Positions 30,369 to 40,282 of a stretch of DNA of 64,000 bases are shown here, piece by piece. The stretch is taken from assembly GCA_937773775.1 (NCBI GenBank), contig CALJVL010000024.1, forward strand, positions 1-64,000, read 5' to 3'. The notes beneath the pieces were generated by a model. It saw only the letters and a program-made list of their open reading frames with translations, was not told the DNA's origin and searched no databases. Source of the stretch: an uncultured Flavobacterium sp. Its GTDB lineage: Bacteria > Bacteroidota > Bacteroidia > Flavobacteriales > Flavobacteriaceae. The position numbers were made by a program, and so were the translations under genes. Numbering within the stretch: the first letter of the stretch is position 1; every line of letters starts with the position of its first letter.

Positions 30369-31451
30369 TTAAAAAGCGAACCTTAACTGCACAACCCGGA
30401 ATTTCTTTTCTTCTGTATTTAAGTTACTTAACGAAATCCCTAGTAGCCGTACAGAATCTTTCATGCGTTCTTGATACAAGAGCTCTTTTACTATCTCTAA
30501 AATTAGACCTTTATCTGAAATAAAATACGGAACTGTCTTACTGCGAGTTTGTTGTGCGAAATTACTGTATTTTATCTTTAAGGTAATCGTTTTGCCAGCG
30601 ACCTTGTGCTTACTTAATCTTTTTTCTAGTGTAATCGCAATGCTCTCTAATTTTTCTATCATAAATATTTCTGAGGAAAGATTGACATCAAAAGTATGCT
30701 CGGCAGCAACTGACTTTGTAATCCGATCTGATTTTACCTCGCTATTGTGGATTCCACGGACCACATTAAAGTAGAACTTCCCCGCCTTCCCAAAATGCTT
30801 TTCTAAAAATTCAAGCGACTTATTTTTCAACTCCACACCGGTGAAAATTCCGAGCTGGTACATTTTTTCTGTGGTAACTTTACCTACACCATAAAATTTG
30901 CGAATGGGCAACTCTTCCAGAAATGAAATAACTTCATCTGGATTAACTGTTTTTTGACCATTTGGTTTATTATAATCACTGGCTATTTTAGCAACGAATT
31001 TATTAATTGAAATCCCTGCGGAAGCCGTTAAACCAAGCTCGCTAAAAATTCGTCCCCTGATCTCTTCTGCCAATAAACTGGCACTAGGATTTCCTTTTCT
31101 ATTTTGGGTAACGTCTAAATATGCCTCATCAAGCGAGAGCGGTTCAACCAAGTCCGTGTACTCATGAAAAATTTCCTGAATCTTGCTTGAAATTTCCTTA
31201 TATCTATCAAACCTCGGCTTAACAAAAATAATCTCAGGGCAGTACTTTTTAGCCATCACACCACTGATAGCGCTCCTGACCCCAAACTTCCTTGCCTCAT
31301 AGCTTGCCGCAGCGACGACGCCCCTGCTCTCTGACCCACCTACTGCAACGGGCTTGCCACGCAATTTTGGATTGTCCATTTGCTCCACAGAAGCATAAAA
31401 AGCATCCATATCGATGTGAATAATTTTCCTATTTTTAGTGTTATCAGGCAT
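30369..31451 (-). CDS. dinB: DNA polymerase IV
   Basis: IIHIDMDAFYASVEQMD, SLDEAYLDVT, SAGISINKFVAKIASDYNKPNG. Confidence 0.95.
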   Translation of the reverse strand: MPDNTKNRKIIHIDMDAFYASVEQMDNPKLRGKPVAVGGSESRGVVAAASYEARKFGVRSAISGVMAKKYCPEIIFVKPRFDRYKEISSKIQEIFHEYTDLVEPLSLDEAYLDVTQNRKGNPSASLLAEEIRGRIFSELGLTASAGISINKFVAKIASDYNKPNGQKTVNPDEVISFLEELPIRKFYGVGKVTTEKMYQLGIFTGVELKNKSLEFLEKHFGKAGKFYFNVVRGIHNSEVKSDRITKSVAAEHTFDVNLSSEIFMIEKLESIAITLEKRLSKHKVAGKTITLKIKYSNFAQQTRSKTVPYFISDKGLILEIVKELLYQERMKDSVRLLGISLSNLNTEEKKFRVVQLRFAF

Positions 31452-31587
31452 GACACAAATTTAACCCCCTTTTATATATAATGAGAGCTCGTCCGTTAAA
31501 ATATTTGATATATTTGGAGAACTCCACCAGCACAAATGTAGACCAACGCTTTTGGAAATTCCTAATACGCCGCAAACTTAGCACCAT

Positions 31588-32058
31588 ATGATAGAAATAG
31601 AAAGAAAATTTTTGGTTAAAACCCATTCGTTCAAGACAGCTGCTTTTCGCCAAAACCGAATTGCACAAGGGTATTTGAGCTCAGTGCCGGAGCGAACAGT
31701 GCGAGTACGAATAAAGGGAGACAAAGGATATCTTACTATTAAAGGAATAACAAATAAGACCGGCATGTCCCGTTTTGAATGGGAAAAAGAAATTCCTATT
31801 GGTGAAGCCAAAAGCCTACTGCTTTTATGCGAAAAAGGAACCATCGACAAAACTCGATATGAAGTAAAAGTGGGCAAACATATCTATGAAATAGACGAAT
31901 TTTACAAAGAAAATGAAGGCTTAATCATAGCAGAAATAGAACTTCAATCTGAAGGAGAAGCTTTTGAAAAACCAAGCTGGCTTGGACAAGAAGTAACGAA
32001 TGACAAACGTTATTATAATTCTAACTTAAGTATGAATCCTTACACAAGCTGGCAATAA
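31588..32058 (+). CDS. CYTH domain-containing protein
   Basis: MIEIERKFLV, RVRIKGDKGYLTIKG, EIDEFYKENEGLIIAEIEL. Confidence 0.9.
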   Translation: MIEIERKFLVKTHSFKTAAFRQNRIAQGYLSSVPERTVRVRIKGDKGYLTIKGITNKTGMSRFEWEKEIPIGEAKSLLLLCEKGTIDKTRYEVKVGKHIYEIDEFYKENEGLIIAEIELQSEGEAFEKPSWLGQEVTNDKRYYNSNLSMNPYTSWQ

Positions 32059-32556
32059 CTATTTTTTAAATACCTCAATAGTTACATTCATTGCTCCTGC
32101 TCCTTTATTCTTAGCAATCTCCATAAAAGCTTTCTTTGAAAGATCAATTTCCCTTGATTTAACAAATGGCCCCCTATCAGTAACCTCTACGATTACGGAT
32201 ACTCCATTTGCCTCGTTGGTGATCTTTAATTTAGTTCCGAAAGCAAATTTTTTATGGGCAGCTGTATATTTATTCATGTCAAACAAAGTACCACTAGCCG
32301 TTCTTCTTCCATGGAATTTATCCGCATAATAGGAAGCGTGAACCCCTTTTTTGTAAGGAATTAGCTTCCCTATTTTTTCCTCTATAGTATCCTTTTTAAC
32401 TTCCTGCTGAAGTACGATCTCTTTTGTTTTTTTTACTGTGTCTTTAGCTACCACAGCTTTTTGAGTTGGAGATTTTTGATTATTTATAATATGACTTTGA
32501 CTACTTACCAATGCAACGATGGCAAATAGAAAAAGCGCTGTTATTGACTTTCTCAT
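32059..32556 (-). CDS. RlpA-like septal ring lytic transglycosylase family protein
   Basis: ASYYADKFHGRRTASG, FGTKLKITN, VIVEVTDRGPFVKSREIDLSKKAF. Confidence 0.9.
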   Translation of the reverse strand: MRKSITALFLFAIVALVSSQSHIINNQKSPTQKAVVAKDTVKKTKEIVLQQEVKKDTIEEKIGKLIPYKKGVHASYYADKFHGRRTASGTLFDMNKYTAAHKKFAFGTKLKITNEANGVSVIVEVTDRGPFVKSREIDLSKKAFMEIAKNKGAGAMNVTIEVFKK

Positions 32557-32608
32557 TATTAACTTTTTAATTATAAACCTCTTTAAGCAAAAACCATACC
32601 TAGATAAA

Positions 32609-32632
32609 AAAAGTCCTATTTCTAGGACTTTT
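32609..32632. terminator. Hairpin terminator
   Basis: AAAAGTCCTA...TAGGACTTTT between rlpA-like gene and membrane protein gene. Confidence 0.7.
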
Positions 32633-32640
32633 AGGTATTT

Positions 32641-33063
32641 TTAAAGCCACATCGACCATGGAATTTTACTCAAAATAAGCACCAAACCTAACCCATAAAA
32701 AACAGAAATAGCTTTAAATTTTGATTTAGATATTATCGATTTTTTATGCTTTGACCAACCAATGGTAATCAACACTATAGCGATAATATTAATTAATGGA
32801 TGTTCCAATGAAGTTAACCTTAATGCTTTGTCGGACATTTGTCCAAGAGAAGCAAAACCGAGTGGCGAAACAAAATACAATATCAATCCCACTACCAATT
32901 GGGTGTGTGTCCCTATTAGTCCGAACATCGCAATTTTTCTGTCTTTGGCAGTAAATTCCTTATTACCAACTAAGCCGACAACTGAATTTACAACCGTAAC
33001 AACCAATAATAAAAGTGCTAAATAAGCCCAACCAGAATGAAATTTTTGAATGAATTCGTACAT
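32641..33063 (-). CDS. Conserved small membrane protein (four TM)
   Basis: 140 aa with four hydrophobic segments; YEFIQKFHSGWAYLALL. Confidence 0.65.
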   Translation of the reverse strand: MYEFIQKFHSGWAYLALLLLVVTVVNSVVGLVGNKEFTAKDRKIAMFGLIGTHTQLVVGLILYFVSPLGFASLGQMSDKALRLTSLEHPLINIIAIVLITIGWSKHKKSIISKSKFKAISVFYGLGLVLILSKIPWSMWL

Positions 33064-33115
33064 GTAAAAGTATTTTTTGTTTTAACAAATATAAGTAAAA
33101 AAGGAATAAAAAAAA

Positions 33116-33141
33116 CGGCATTACACTTAAAGTGCATGCCG
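33116..33141 (-). terminator. Hairpin downstream of TonB-dependent receptor
   Basis: CGGCATtaCACTT...AAGTGcATGCCG. Confidence 0.6.
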
Positions 33142-33165
33142 CCTTTAAGTATTTAAAACTAAGCT

Positions 33166-35781
33166 TTAGAAGTTAAAACGCATAGAAGCATTCCAAGTTC
33201 TACCAAAGCCAAAGTAACCATTGTTCGATACGTTTATTCCTTTATAAGTTGCATCACCTTCTGCAGCAACATCAGCACTTGATAGTTCTGACAAATAAAT
33301 TTCGTCAAAAACGTTATTAACATTTATTCTAAAAACAACTGATCTGTTTTTATTTTCTCCTGTTAACATTTTGTATGAAATTCCAGCGTCAACTAAGTCA
33401 TAATTAGGTAGTTCGACGTTGTCTTTAATTGCTCCAACATTGGCATACAGTTTATCATAATTTCTCCAATCAGAATCAATAGAAAAACGAGTTGAAATCT
33501 CGTATTTGAAGCCTAAACCATATATAATTTGAGCAGCATCACCAACTTTACCACCATCAACATCCTCACTAGATAAACTGATAACATTTCTGTTATCATC
33601 TCTTACAGTTTTGACAGCATCACCGACATAGTGATAGTTCCCTAAGGATGCAAAACCCGTAAGATCTAACTTTTTAGTTGGTTTAGAAGTAAAGTCTAAT
33701 TCTAAACCTGAATGGAGTTGTTCAACACCTTCGTTTGTAGTAAAAAATAAATTACCAGCATCATCGGTATTTGATGTAGTAGTTACTCTATCTTTCCAAG
33801 AAGTTCTAAAAGCATTAAGACTACCACTAAAATAAGCTGACTTAAAGTTATAACCAGCCTCTAAACCTAATATTTTTTCATTTTTCGTCAAAGGGTTAAC
33901 TACATTTCCATAATCTAAATAAATATTATCATGATAAGGTTGACGTGAGTAAACACCTGTATTAACATATAATGAACTGCTTTCAGTAACTTGATAGCTA
34001 CCACCCAATTTTACATTATAACCGACGTTATTGACTGTTTCGGCATTTTTAAATTCTGGCAGATAATCATATCTATCCAATCTTTCGTGCTTTTGGTTAG
34101 AAACTGCTCCTTGGAAGAATACTGAAAAATCTTCATTGCTATATTCTATCTGACTAAAAACACCCCCGTATGAAATTGTTTCTGTATAGTCATAGTCAAT
34201 TCTTTGATTTTCGTCAATAGTATTAAACATAGCATTCCATGGATCTGCCTTCAAGCTTCTGTTGACTGTATTAGAAACATCACTACTAACAGGAGTACCT
34301 GTATTGTCTCTTAATTTTCTTGATTCACTCCAACTATTTAAACCTAAAAAATTAGCAACTTGTCTATAATGTGTACCCTTATATGTTCTTAAGTCAAGAC
34401 CTGCATTAAAAACTAAGTTTTCAGATAAATCTTTTTTCAGATTTGTAACTAAACCATACCAAGCATGATTATTCATTGATGATCTAATCAAATAATTTCC
34501 GTTAGAATCAGTCCCTTCACCATTTACTGCTTCTAAATTATTAGCAAAGATAGCGTCAAAATCAACTAGACCATCCGCAGTTCTTTTTCTAGAACCATAG
34601 TTACCAGTTCCCCCACCTTTACCTAAAGAGGCATATAAAACAGTAGATAATTGAGTATTATCATTGATATCATAGTCCCAGTTTAAGTTAGCAACTGGTT
34701 TATGATAAAAATTCCTTCTTTCACTTGTGTACTCACCATTTAAAGTACCCCAATTATTATTGTATTTTCTTCCTTTTTCTAAGTACGTAGAAATAGATTT
34801 AGTAAAATTTTGGTCATGCCATTGGGGAGCCCCTGTCAATAAAAAGTTGAAACTATGCTTGTCATTCGCTTTATACCCTATAGAAATAAAATAGTTTTGA
34901 CCCTGACCTTTACTTCCGTCATTGTACCCATCACCTTGCCAGTGAGAAAACAATACGCTTGTGCCCCATCCAGTTTTACTCATTCCTGTATTGTATGCTA
35001 TTGTAGATTTTAAATAGTTATCATTTGCAAGACTAAATGACGCTGAACCACCTTCTTTTTTATCAGTAGCCTTTGTAACAAAATTCACAGTACCCCCTAC
35101 AGAAGAAATAGCTAATTTAGAAGAACCTAATCCGCGCTGAATTTGAATCACATTTGCAATATCAGACATTCCTGACCAGTTAGACCAGTACATTTTCCCG
35201 TCCTCCATACCATTAATGGGCTGGCCATTTAATAAAAAAGCGGTGTTATCTTGAGCAAAACCGCGTACACTTATTCTTGAATCGCCATACCCCCCAGCTT
35301 GACCTGCAACGTATACAGATGGTGTATTTACAAGAGCCTGAATCACATCAGAAGTACCAATCTTTGCTCTAATTTCCTCGGCTTTAATAGTCGAAACAGC
35401 AATTGGAGTTTTTCTATCCTTCGCTAAATCAATAATTCCCCTACCAATTACAACTACTTCATCTAATTCATCAAAATTAGAGTTTAAGACAATCGTTCCA
35501 AAATCCTTTGTAGCACCATTTGCAACAGCAAACTTTATAGTCTTAGGCTCGAAACCTATGAAAGAAAGAATTATTTCTCCAGAGCTAACTGCAGTATTAA
35601 TTGAAAATTTACCTTCAAAATCCGCCGACACACCCGTGGCCGAACCTTTGATCGCGACATTCGCGCCCGGTAAAGAAACTTTACCATCAGTAATTATTCC
35701 GGTAATTTTACCTTGGGAAAAAACTGTTGAAACTACTAGAAAAAGTAATCCTGAGAGTAACCAATTTTTACTTGTTTTCAT
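33166..35781 (-). CDS. TonB-dependent receptor with carboxypeptidase-regulatory-like N-terminal domain
   Basis: GKITGIITDGKVSLPGANVAIKGSATGVSADFEGKF; plug domain DVIQALVNTPSVYV; beta-barrel C-term ending RTWNASMRFNF. Start reassigned to MKTSKNWLLSG. Confidence 0.9.
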   Translation of the reverse strand: MKTSKNWLLSGLLFLVVSTVFSQGKITGIITDGKVSLPGANVAIKGSATGVSADFEGKFSINTAVSSGEIILSFIGFEPKTIKFAVANGATKDFGTIVLNSNFDELDEVVVIGRGIIDLAKDRKTPIAVSTIKAEEIRAKIGTSDVIQALVNTPSVYVAGQAGGYGDSRISVRGFAQDNTAFLLNGQPINGMEDGKMYWSNWSGMSDIANVIQIQRGLGSSKLAISSVGGTVNFVTKATDKKEGGSASFSLANDNYLKSTIAYNTGMSKTGWGTSVLFSHWQGDGYNDGSKGQGQNYFISIGYKANDKHSFNFLLTGAPQWHDQNFTKSISTYLEKGRKYNNNWGTLNGEYTSERRNFYHKPVANLNWDYDINDNTQLSTVLYASLGKGGGTGNYGSRKRTADGLVDFDAIFANNLEAVNGEGTDSNGNYLIRSSMNNHAWYGLVTNLKKDLSENLVFNAGLDLRTYKGTHYRQVANFLGLNSWSESRKLRDNTGTPVSSDVSNTVNRSLKADPWNAMFNTIDENQRIDYDYTETISYGGVFSQIEYSNEDFSVFFQGAVSNQKHERLDRYDYLPEFKNAETVNNVGYNVKLGGSYQVTESSSLYVNTGVYSRQPYHDNIYLDYGNVVNPLTKNEKILGLEAGYNFKSAYFSGSLNAFRTSWKDRVTTTSNTDDAGNLFFTTNEGVEQLHSGLELDFTSKPTKKLDLTGFASLGNYHYVGDAVKTVRDDNRNVISLSSEDVDGGKVGDAAQIIYGLGFKYEISTRFSIDSDWRNYDKLYANVGAIKDNVELPNYDLVDAGISYKMLTGENKNRSVVFRINVNNVFDEIYLSELSSADVAAEGDATYKGINVSNNGYFGFGRTWNASMRFNF

Positions 35782-36649
35782 GTCTTTTTTGTTGATTGTT
35801 TTTGACAAAATTATAATATTATTACCACAATACGTTGATATAACGTTAAAAAGTGCCAATGCCTTACTTTCTTTTTTTTGCACTAAAATCAATAAACACT
35901 CTTTTTTTGATAATAAAAAAACAATTAATCACTGTTTATCACAATTAATTAAGAATTTACTAAAAATAAAGGAACTCAATAATCTAGGTTCGCACTCCTG
36001 CAAAACCTCCTTTCTCGCTATAAAAAAAGTCTGATACAACAAAATTATCTGGGGTTAGACAACGATTACCTAAAATAAACGTACAGAAGTTAAAATAACC
36101 TCAAGATCAGCCATAAAAAACAACAGTACTAATTACTTCCCTATTCTATTACAATTTTGATTATACTAATTATTTAGACCTTATGATTATCTATCCTTTA
36201 TATTAAGTTTTCAGAACAGTCCATAAAGTTTCGGATATATCGCTCGTATGTAAAGTCATAACAGGAAACTTAGCAATTGAAGCAGAAGAAGTAGCCGAGC
36301 TTGCTATTGCGCAATCGCTTTCTAAATCCTAAGCCAATATAATACTAGTAATTACGCAATTCTTTTTTACTTTGTTCTCTTAGTATAAATACACGAATTC
36401 TCAAAAATGGTGTCAAAATAATATTCACAAATCTCTTTGCTCCTAAAGCAGTCCATACTAAAGCTCGCGAAATATTTGAAGTCACTGCTTGTAAAGACAA
36501 TAAATTCAGTCGTAACTATCTAAGAAGCTATCAGTGCGTTAATAATTGCAATAACCACTAATAAGAGCAATGGATGAAGCGTACCATGAAAAAGCAAAAA
36601 TAATATGTTATGGTTTAGGTGTAATAACATATTAATAGAAGACATAAAA

Positions 36650-36675
36650 AAAACCACGTTTTTCAGCGTGGTTTT
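36650..36675 (-). terminator. Terminator downstream of second TonB-dependent receptor
   Basis: AAAACCACG...CGTGGTTTT. Confidence 0.65.
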
Positions 36676-36770
36676 GATGTTTGATTGATTTAGAAACTCA
36701 AATATGAATTAAGTTCGACATTCTAACTAAAGCTAGTTTCCATTAAAACATGGAAAAGAACACTTTTTGT

Positions 36771-39700
36771 TTAGAAAGAATACCTAGCTCCTACTTGAAG
36801 TCTCCAGGTTTGACTAAAGTTTGAGTTATAATCATATGTACTAACAGGATACTCGCCACTAACCTTATTAAATGAGTAAGACGGGACATTGCTAGCATCT
36901 TTGCCTTCATATTTTAAAATCTGACCTCTACCAGAAATAGTGTTGTTTTTATCAACACCCCATTCAGAATTTAGCATATTTCCTACATTAATGAAATCCA
37001 TACTAAATTGTAGCGTATTAGTTCTTCCACCTACTTTAAAATAATATTCACGTAGTAATCTTAAGTCAAAACTATTAACCCAAGGGCTGTTGGCAGCATT
37101 AGCCTCAGCATATTTACCTTTATTCGCTTTCAAATAGCTATCTTGTTCTATAAAGTTAAAGAATGCCTCTTCGCTAGCAGTGTTTATGAATTTGATATCC
37201 CCTTTGGCTTTTGGTATGTAAATTAAATCCGCTGCAATCCCATCTCCATTCATATCATTTGAATAAGTAAAACTATATCCGTTAGGAGAGTAACCTGAAT
37301 AGAACAAATTAATAAAAGAAGCCGATTTTAACATGTCGTTTGACCAAGGAAGTTTATAGGAAACGGATCCAATTACCTTGCTTGGGACAACATATTGAGA
37401 ACGTTGAAGGTCTGGCAAATGTGGCCCATTAACTGTAACTAATCCTGTATATGCCGATTGTGCATTACTACCGGGCATACCAGAAATCTCTTGAGATTCA
37501 GTATAATTATACGCTGCCATTAATTTCAAATCCTCTATTGGTTCTGAATTAACTGTAATATTTCCTATAGTACTAAAACCTTTACTTGTGTTTGATAACA
37601 CGTATGCATTTCTTCTATTATAACTAATATCGGCTTTAGCTGGGTAAATATACCTGTCATCAGCACCAGAAAAACGACCCCATGTACCATCTGGCTGTTC
37701 TAGATCATAATTTTTAAGCATGACTCCATTCATAGTTTTAGTATATATCCCTTCAACAGTGACTGATAACGGGAAAGAAACAGGAACTTGGTAATCTACG
37801 GCTAGAGAAGATTTCCATACTTGTGGCATTTTGAAATTAGGATCTATACCGTTAATATCAAATGGTAAAACACCATCCTCAGGAGTGATTGTATTTGGCA
37901 AATTCAATCTATCGATCATTTCATTTACATCAGTAATCATTGGGCCGGCTAAACTCGCTAAAGCAGGATCAACTTCTTTTACAGTACCATTGGAATTATA
38001 TGTAGTAGTGGCCTTATAATTCCCTTGTACCATACCTGAGTTGGTTGGCATGTTGGTGAAAAAAACCAATGGCAATCTTCCAGAAAAAATACCAGTTCCT
38101 CCACGAAGTTTCATTGATTGATCTCCTTTTATATCCCATGAGAAACCAACTCTTGGTGACAACTGAACATTGGCATCTGGGTATTTACCTGTATCAATTT
38201 TTCTTCCACCAAAATCTAGGTTGTAGATAGAGTTATTTCTTAGGAGATTATCTTCATACTTCAAATAATCGGCACGAATTCCGTAAGACAATTTAAAGTT
38301 AGGATTAACATTCCAATCATCCTGAAGGTAAACTCCAAATTGATTGAAAGCAACTTCAGCGGTTGGATTTAACTCACCATCGTAACCATAAGTCAGTGCA
38401 AAGTCCCTGGGAGCAGCTTGACTAATAAAATCATCAACACTAGCATAACGATAATAACCTGTACCATTTCTCATATAAGAATTGTTTGCCAACTGGTGCT
38501 CAAAACTTAGACCACCTGTTATTTTATGGTTATCTAAATAATAGGTCAAATTATCTGTAATTGTGAATGTGTTGTTGTTAACAGCATTATTCCAAGTAAA
38601 TAGCTCATAACCAGCAGACATATAAGGTTCAAGAATCTGTGCTCCAGCTGTTGTAACCCCATTCATGATATCAATAAACGGAAAAGGGGAAGAATTTGAA
38701 CCACGAGCATCTTCAATTTTTGAAGATGTAATGAGGAGTTGATTTGAAAACTTATCAGAAAACCTACTATTTAAATCTAATGAAAGTGAATTAACAATAT
38801 TATCCATAGAATAAATAGAATTAGAGAAAGCCATGGAATTTTCCGATATACGATTCATTACTCTGTTACGGAAACCAGCATCTGTTGAATTACCATTAGT
38901 AGGACTCCAACCTTGATTTTTAGTGTGGTTATAACGCACACTCAACTTGTTTGAGTCATTAATATTCCAGTCAATACGTACAAGAATTTTTTTGTTGGTT
39001 TCATCAGCAGGATAATCATTGTATGAACCTGCATCATAGCCATAATTAGTGCTTAAATGCTCTTTCACCCTCTCCATATCCGCAATACTAGTACGAGAAA
39101 GTAATAGATCAAGGTTGGCAACACCATCTTCTGAAGGTCTCCAATTAACAACCTGTCCTGGACGAACTATAGATTCTCCATTAACAAAAAAGAATAATTT
39201 ATTTTTAATAATTGGACCTCCAAAAGTGAAACCTTTAGTTGTAGTTGATGCCTTCGGACGTATTCCAAAATCAGCATCGCCAATTTTATTACCTCGCATA
39301 TCCTGGTTGGTAAAATAAGTATAAGCAGTACCTTTAAATTTGTTAGTTCCCGATTTAGTTATGGCATTGATACCACCTCCAATAAAATTAGATTGACGCA
39401 CATCAAAAGGAGCTATTACAACTTGAATTTCTTCAATAGCATCTATTGAAATTGGACTTCCTCCGCCTGGTAAGCTAGAACTCAACCCAAAGTTGTTATT
39501 AAAGTTAGCGCCATCAATTGTAAAGTTAGTCGAACGACCGTCTCCACCAGCAATACTCATTCCATTAGCATATGGAGAAAGACGAGCAATATCAGTAATG
39601 CTTCTATTAATAGTTGGCATAGCCGTTATTTGCTCATTAGATATATTGGTTGTTGCTCCTGTTTTATCTCCTGAAAACTTTGTCCTTTTTGTTGAGATAA

Positions 39701-40055
39701 CAACTTGATCTAAAAAAACATTTTCCTCATTTAAAACAACATTATGAAGATAAGCTGAACCTAGCCTAATCGTAATATTATTAGTTGTGTTTTTACCATA
39801 TCCAAGATACGATACTTCAACGCTGTAAGGGCCACCAACGCGCATCCCCGGTAAATTGTAATTTCCTTCGGAATTTGTTACACTTCCGTAGGTAGTGCCT
39901 GAAGGAGTATGAGTTGCAATTACTGTTACGCCTACAAGAGGACCTACAGCGTCTGTAACTCTACCAATCATACTAGATGAAGTTACCTGAGCCATCATAA
40001 CTGAAGAACATAATAATGTTACAGTCAGTAATAAAAACTGATTAATTTTTTTCAT
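36771..40055 (-). CDS. TonB-dependent receptor, Oar-like (carboxypeptidase-regulatory domain)
   Basis: SSSMIGRVTDAVGPLVGVTVIATHTPSGTTYGSVTNSEGNYNLPGMRVGGPYSVEVSYLGY; long beta-barrel ending QTWRLQVGARYSF. Confidence 0.9.
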   Translation of the reverse strand: MKKINQFLLLTVTLLCSSVMMAQVTSSSMIGRVTDAVGPLVGVTVIATHTPSGTTYGSVTNSEGNYNLPGMRVGGPYSVEVSYLGYGKNTTNNITIRLGSAYLHNVVLNEENVFLDQVVISTKRTKFSGDKTGATTNISNEQITAMPTINRSITDIARLSPYANGMSIAGGDGRSTNFTIDGANFNNNFGLSSSLPGGGSPISIDAIEEIQVVIAPFDVRQSNFIGGGINAITKSGTNKFKGTAYTYFTNQDMRGNKIGDADFGIRPKASTTTKGFTFGGPIIKNKLFFFVNGESIVRPGQVVNWRPSEDGVANLDLLLSRTSIADMERVKEHLSTNYGYDAGSYNDYPADETNKKILVRIDWNINDSNKLSVRYNHTKNQGWSPTNGNSTDAGFRNRVMNRISENSMAFSNSIYSMDNIVNSLSLDLNSRFSDKFSNQLLITSSKIEDARGSNSSPFPFIDIMNGVTTAGAQILEPYMSAGYELFTWNNAVNNNTFTITDNLTYYLDNHKITGGLSFEHQLANNSYMRNGTGYYRYASVDDFISQAAPRDFALTYGYDGELNPTAEVAFNQFGVYLQDDWNVNPNFKLSYGIRADYLKYEDNLLRNNSIYNLDFGGRKIDTGKYPDANVQLSPRVGFSWDIKGDQSMKLRGGTGIFSGRLPLVFFTNMPTNSGMVQGNYKATTTYNSNGTVKEVDPALASLAGPMITDVNEMIDRLNLPNTITPEDGVLPFDINGIDPNFKMPQVWKSSLAVDYQVPVSFPLSVTVEGIYTKTMNGVMLKNYDLEQPDGTWGRFSGADDRYIYPAKADISYNRRNAYVLSNTSKGFSTIGNITVNSEPIEDLKLMAAYNYTESQEISGMPGSNAQSAYTGLVTVNGPHLPDLQRSQYVVPSKVIGSVSYKLPWSNDMLKSASFINLFYSGYSPNGYSFTYSNDMNGDGIAADLIYIPKAKGDIKFINTASEEAFFNFIEQDSYLKANKGKYAEANAANSPWVNSFDLRLLREYYFKVGGRTNTLQFSMDFINVGNMLNSEWGVDKNNTISGRGQILKYEGKDASNVPSYSFNKVSGEYPVSTYDYNSNFSQTWRLQVGARYSF

Positions 40056-40227
40056 TGTCTTCGTTTTTTGTTTTGTTTAATATTTTTAGCAAAAGTATAA
40101 CATTTTTACATTAAAAAGTTAACTTATTGTTAACAAAAAACAAATTTGACGTTCGTTTTGTTAATGCAAAATCAACATAAACCGAGTTAAGGATAATAAA
40201 AATGGAATTCCGCAATGAACAAATGTT

Positions 40228-40265
40228 AAAAAAAACTCGAACTTAACTAAAGCTCGAGTTTTTTT
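40228..40265 (-). terminator. Terminator downstream of pgi
   Basis: AAAAAAACTCGA...TCGAGTTTTTTT. Confidence 0.7.
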
Positions 40266-40282
40266 AAAAGAAATTAAAACGA

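Noticed and set aside
35558-36034. 158-aa plus-strand ORF upstream of TonB-dependent receptor
   Set aside because: Mostly antisense to the receptor N-terminus; no signal or domain in the non-overlapping part.
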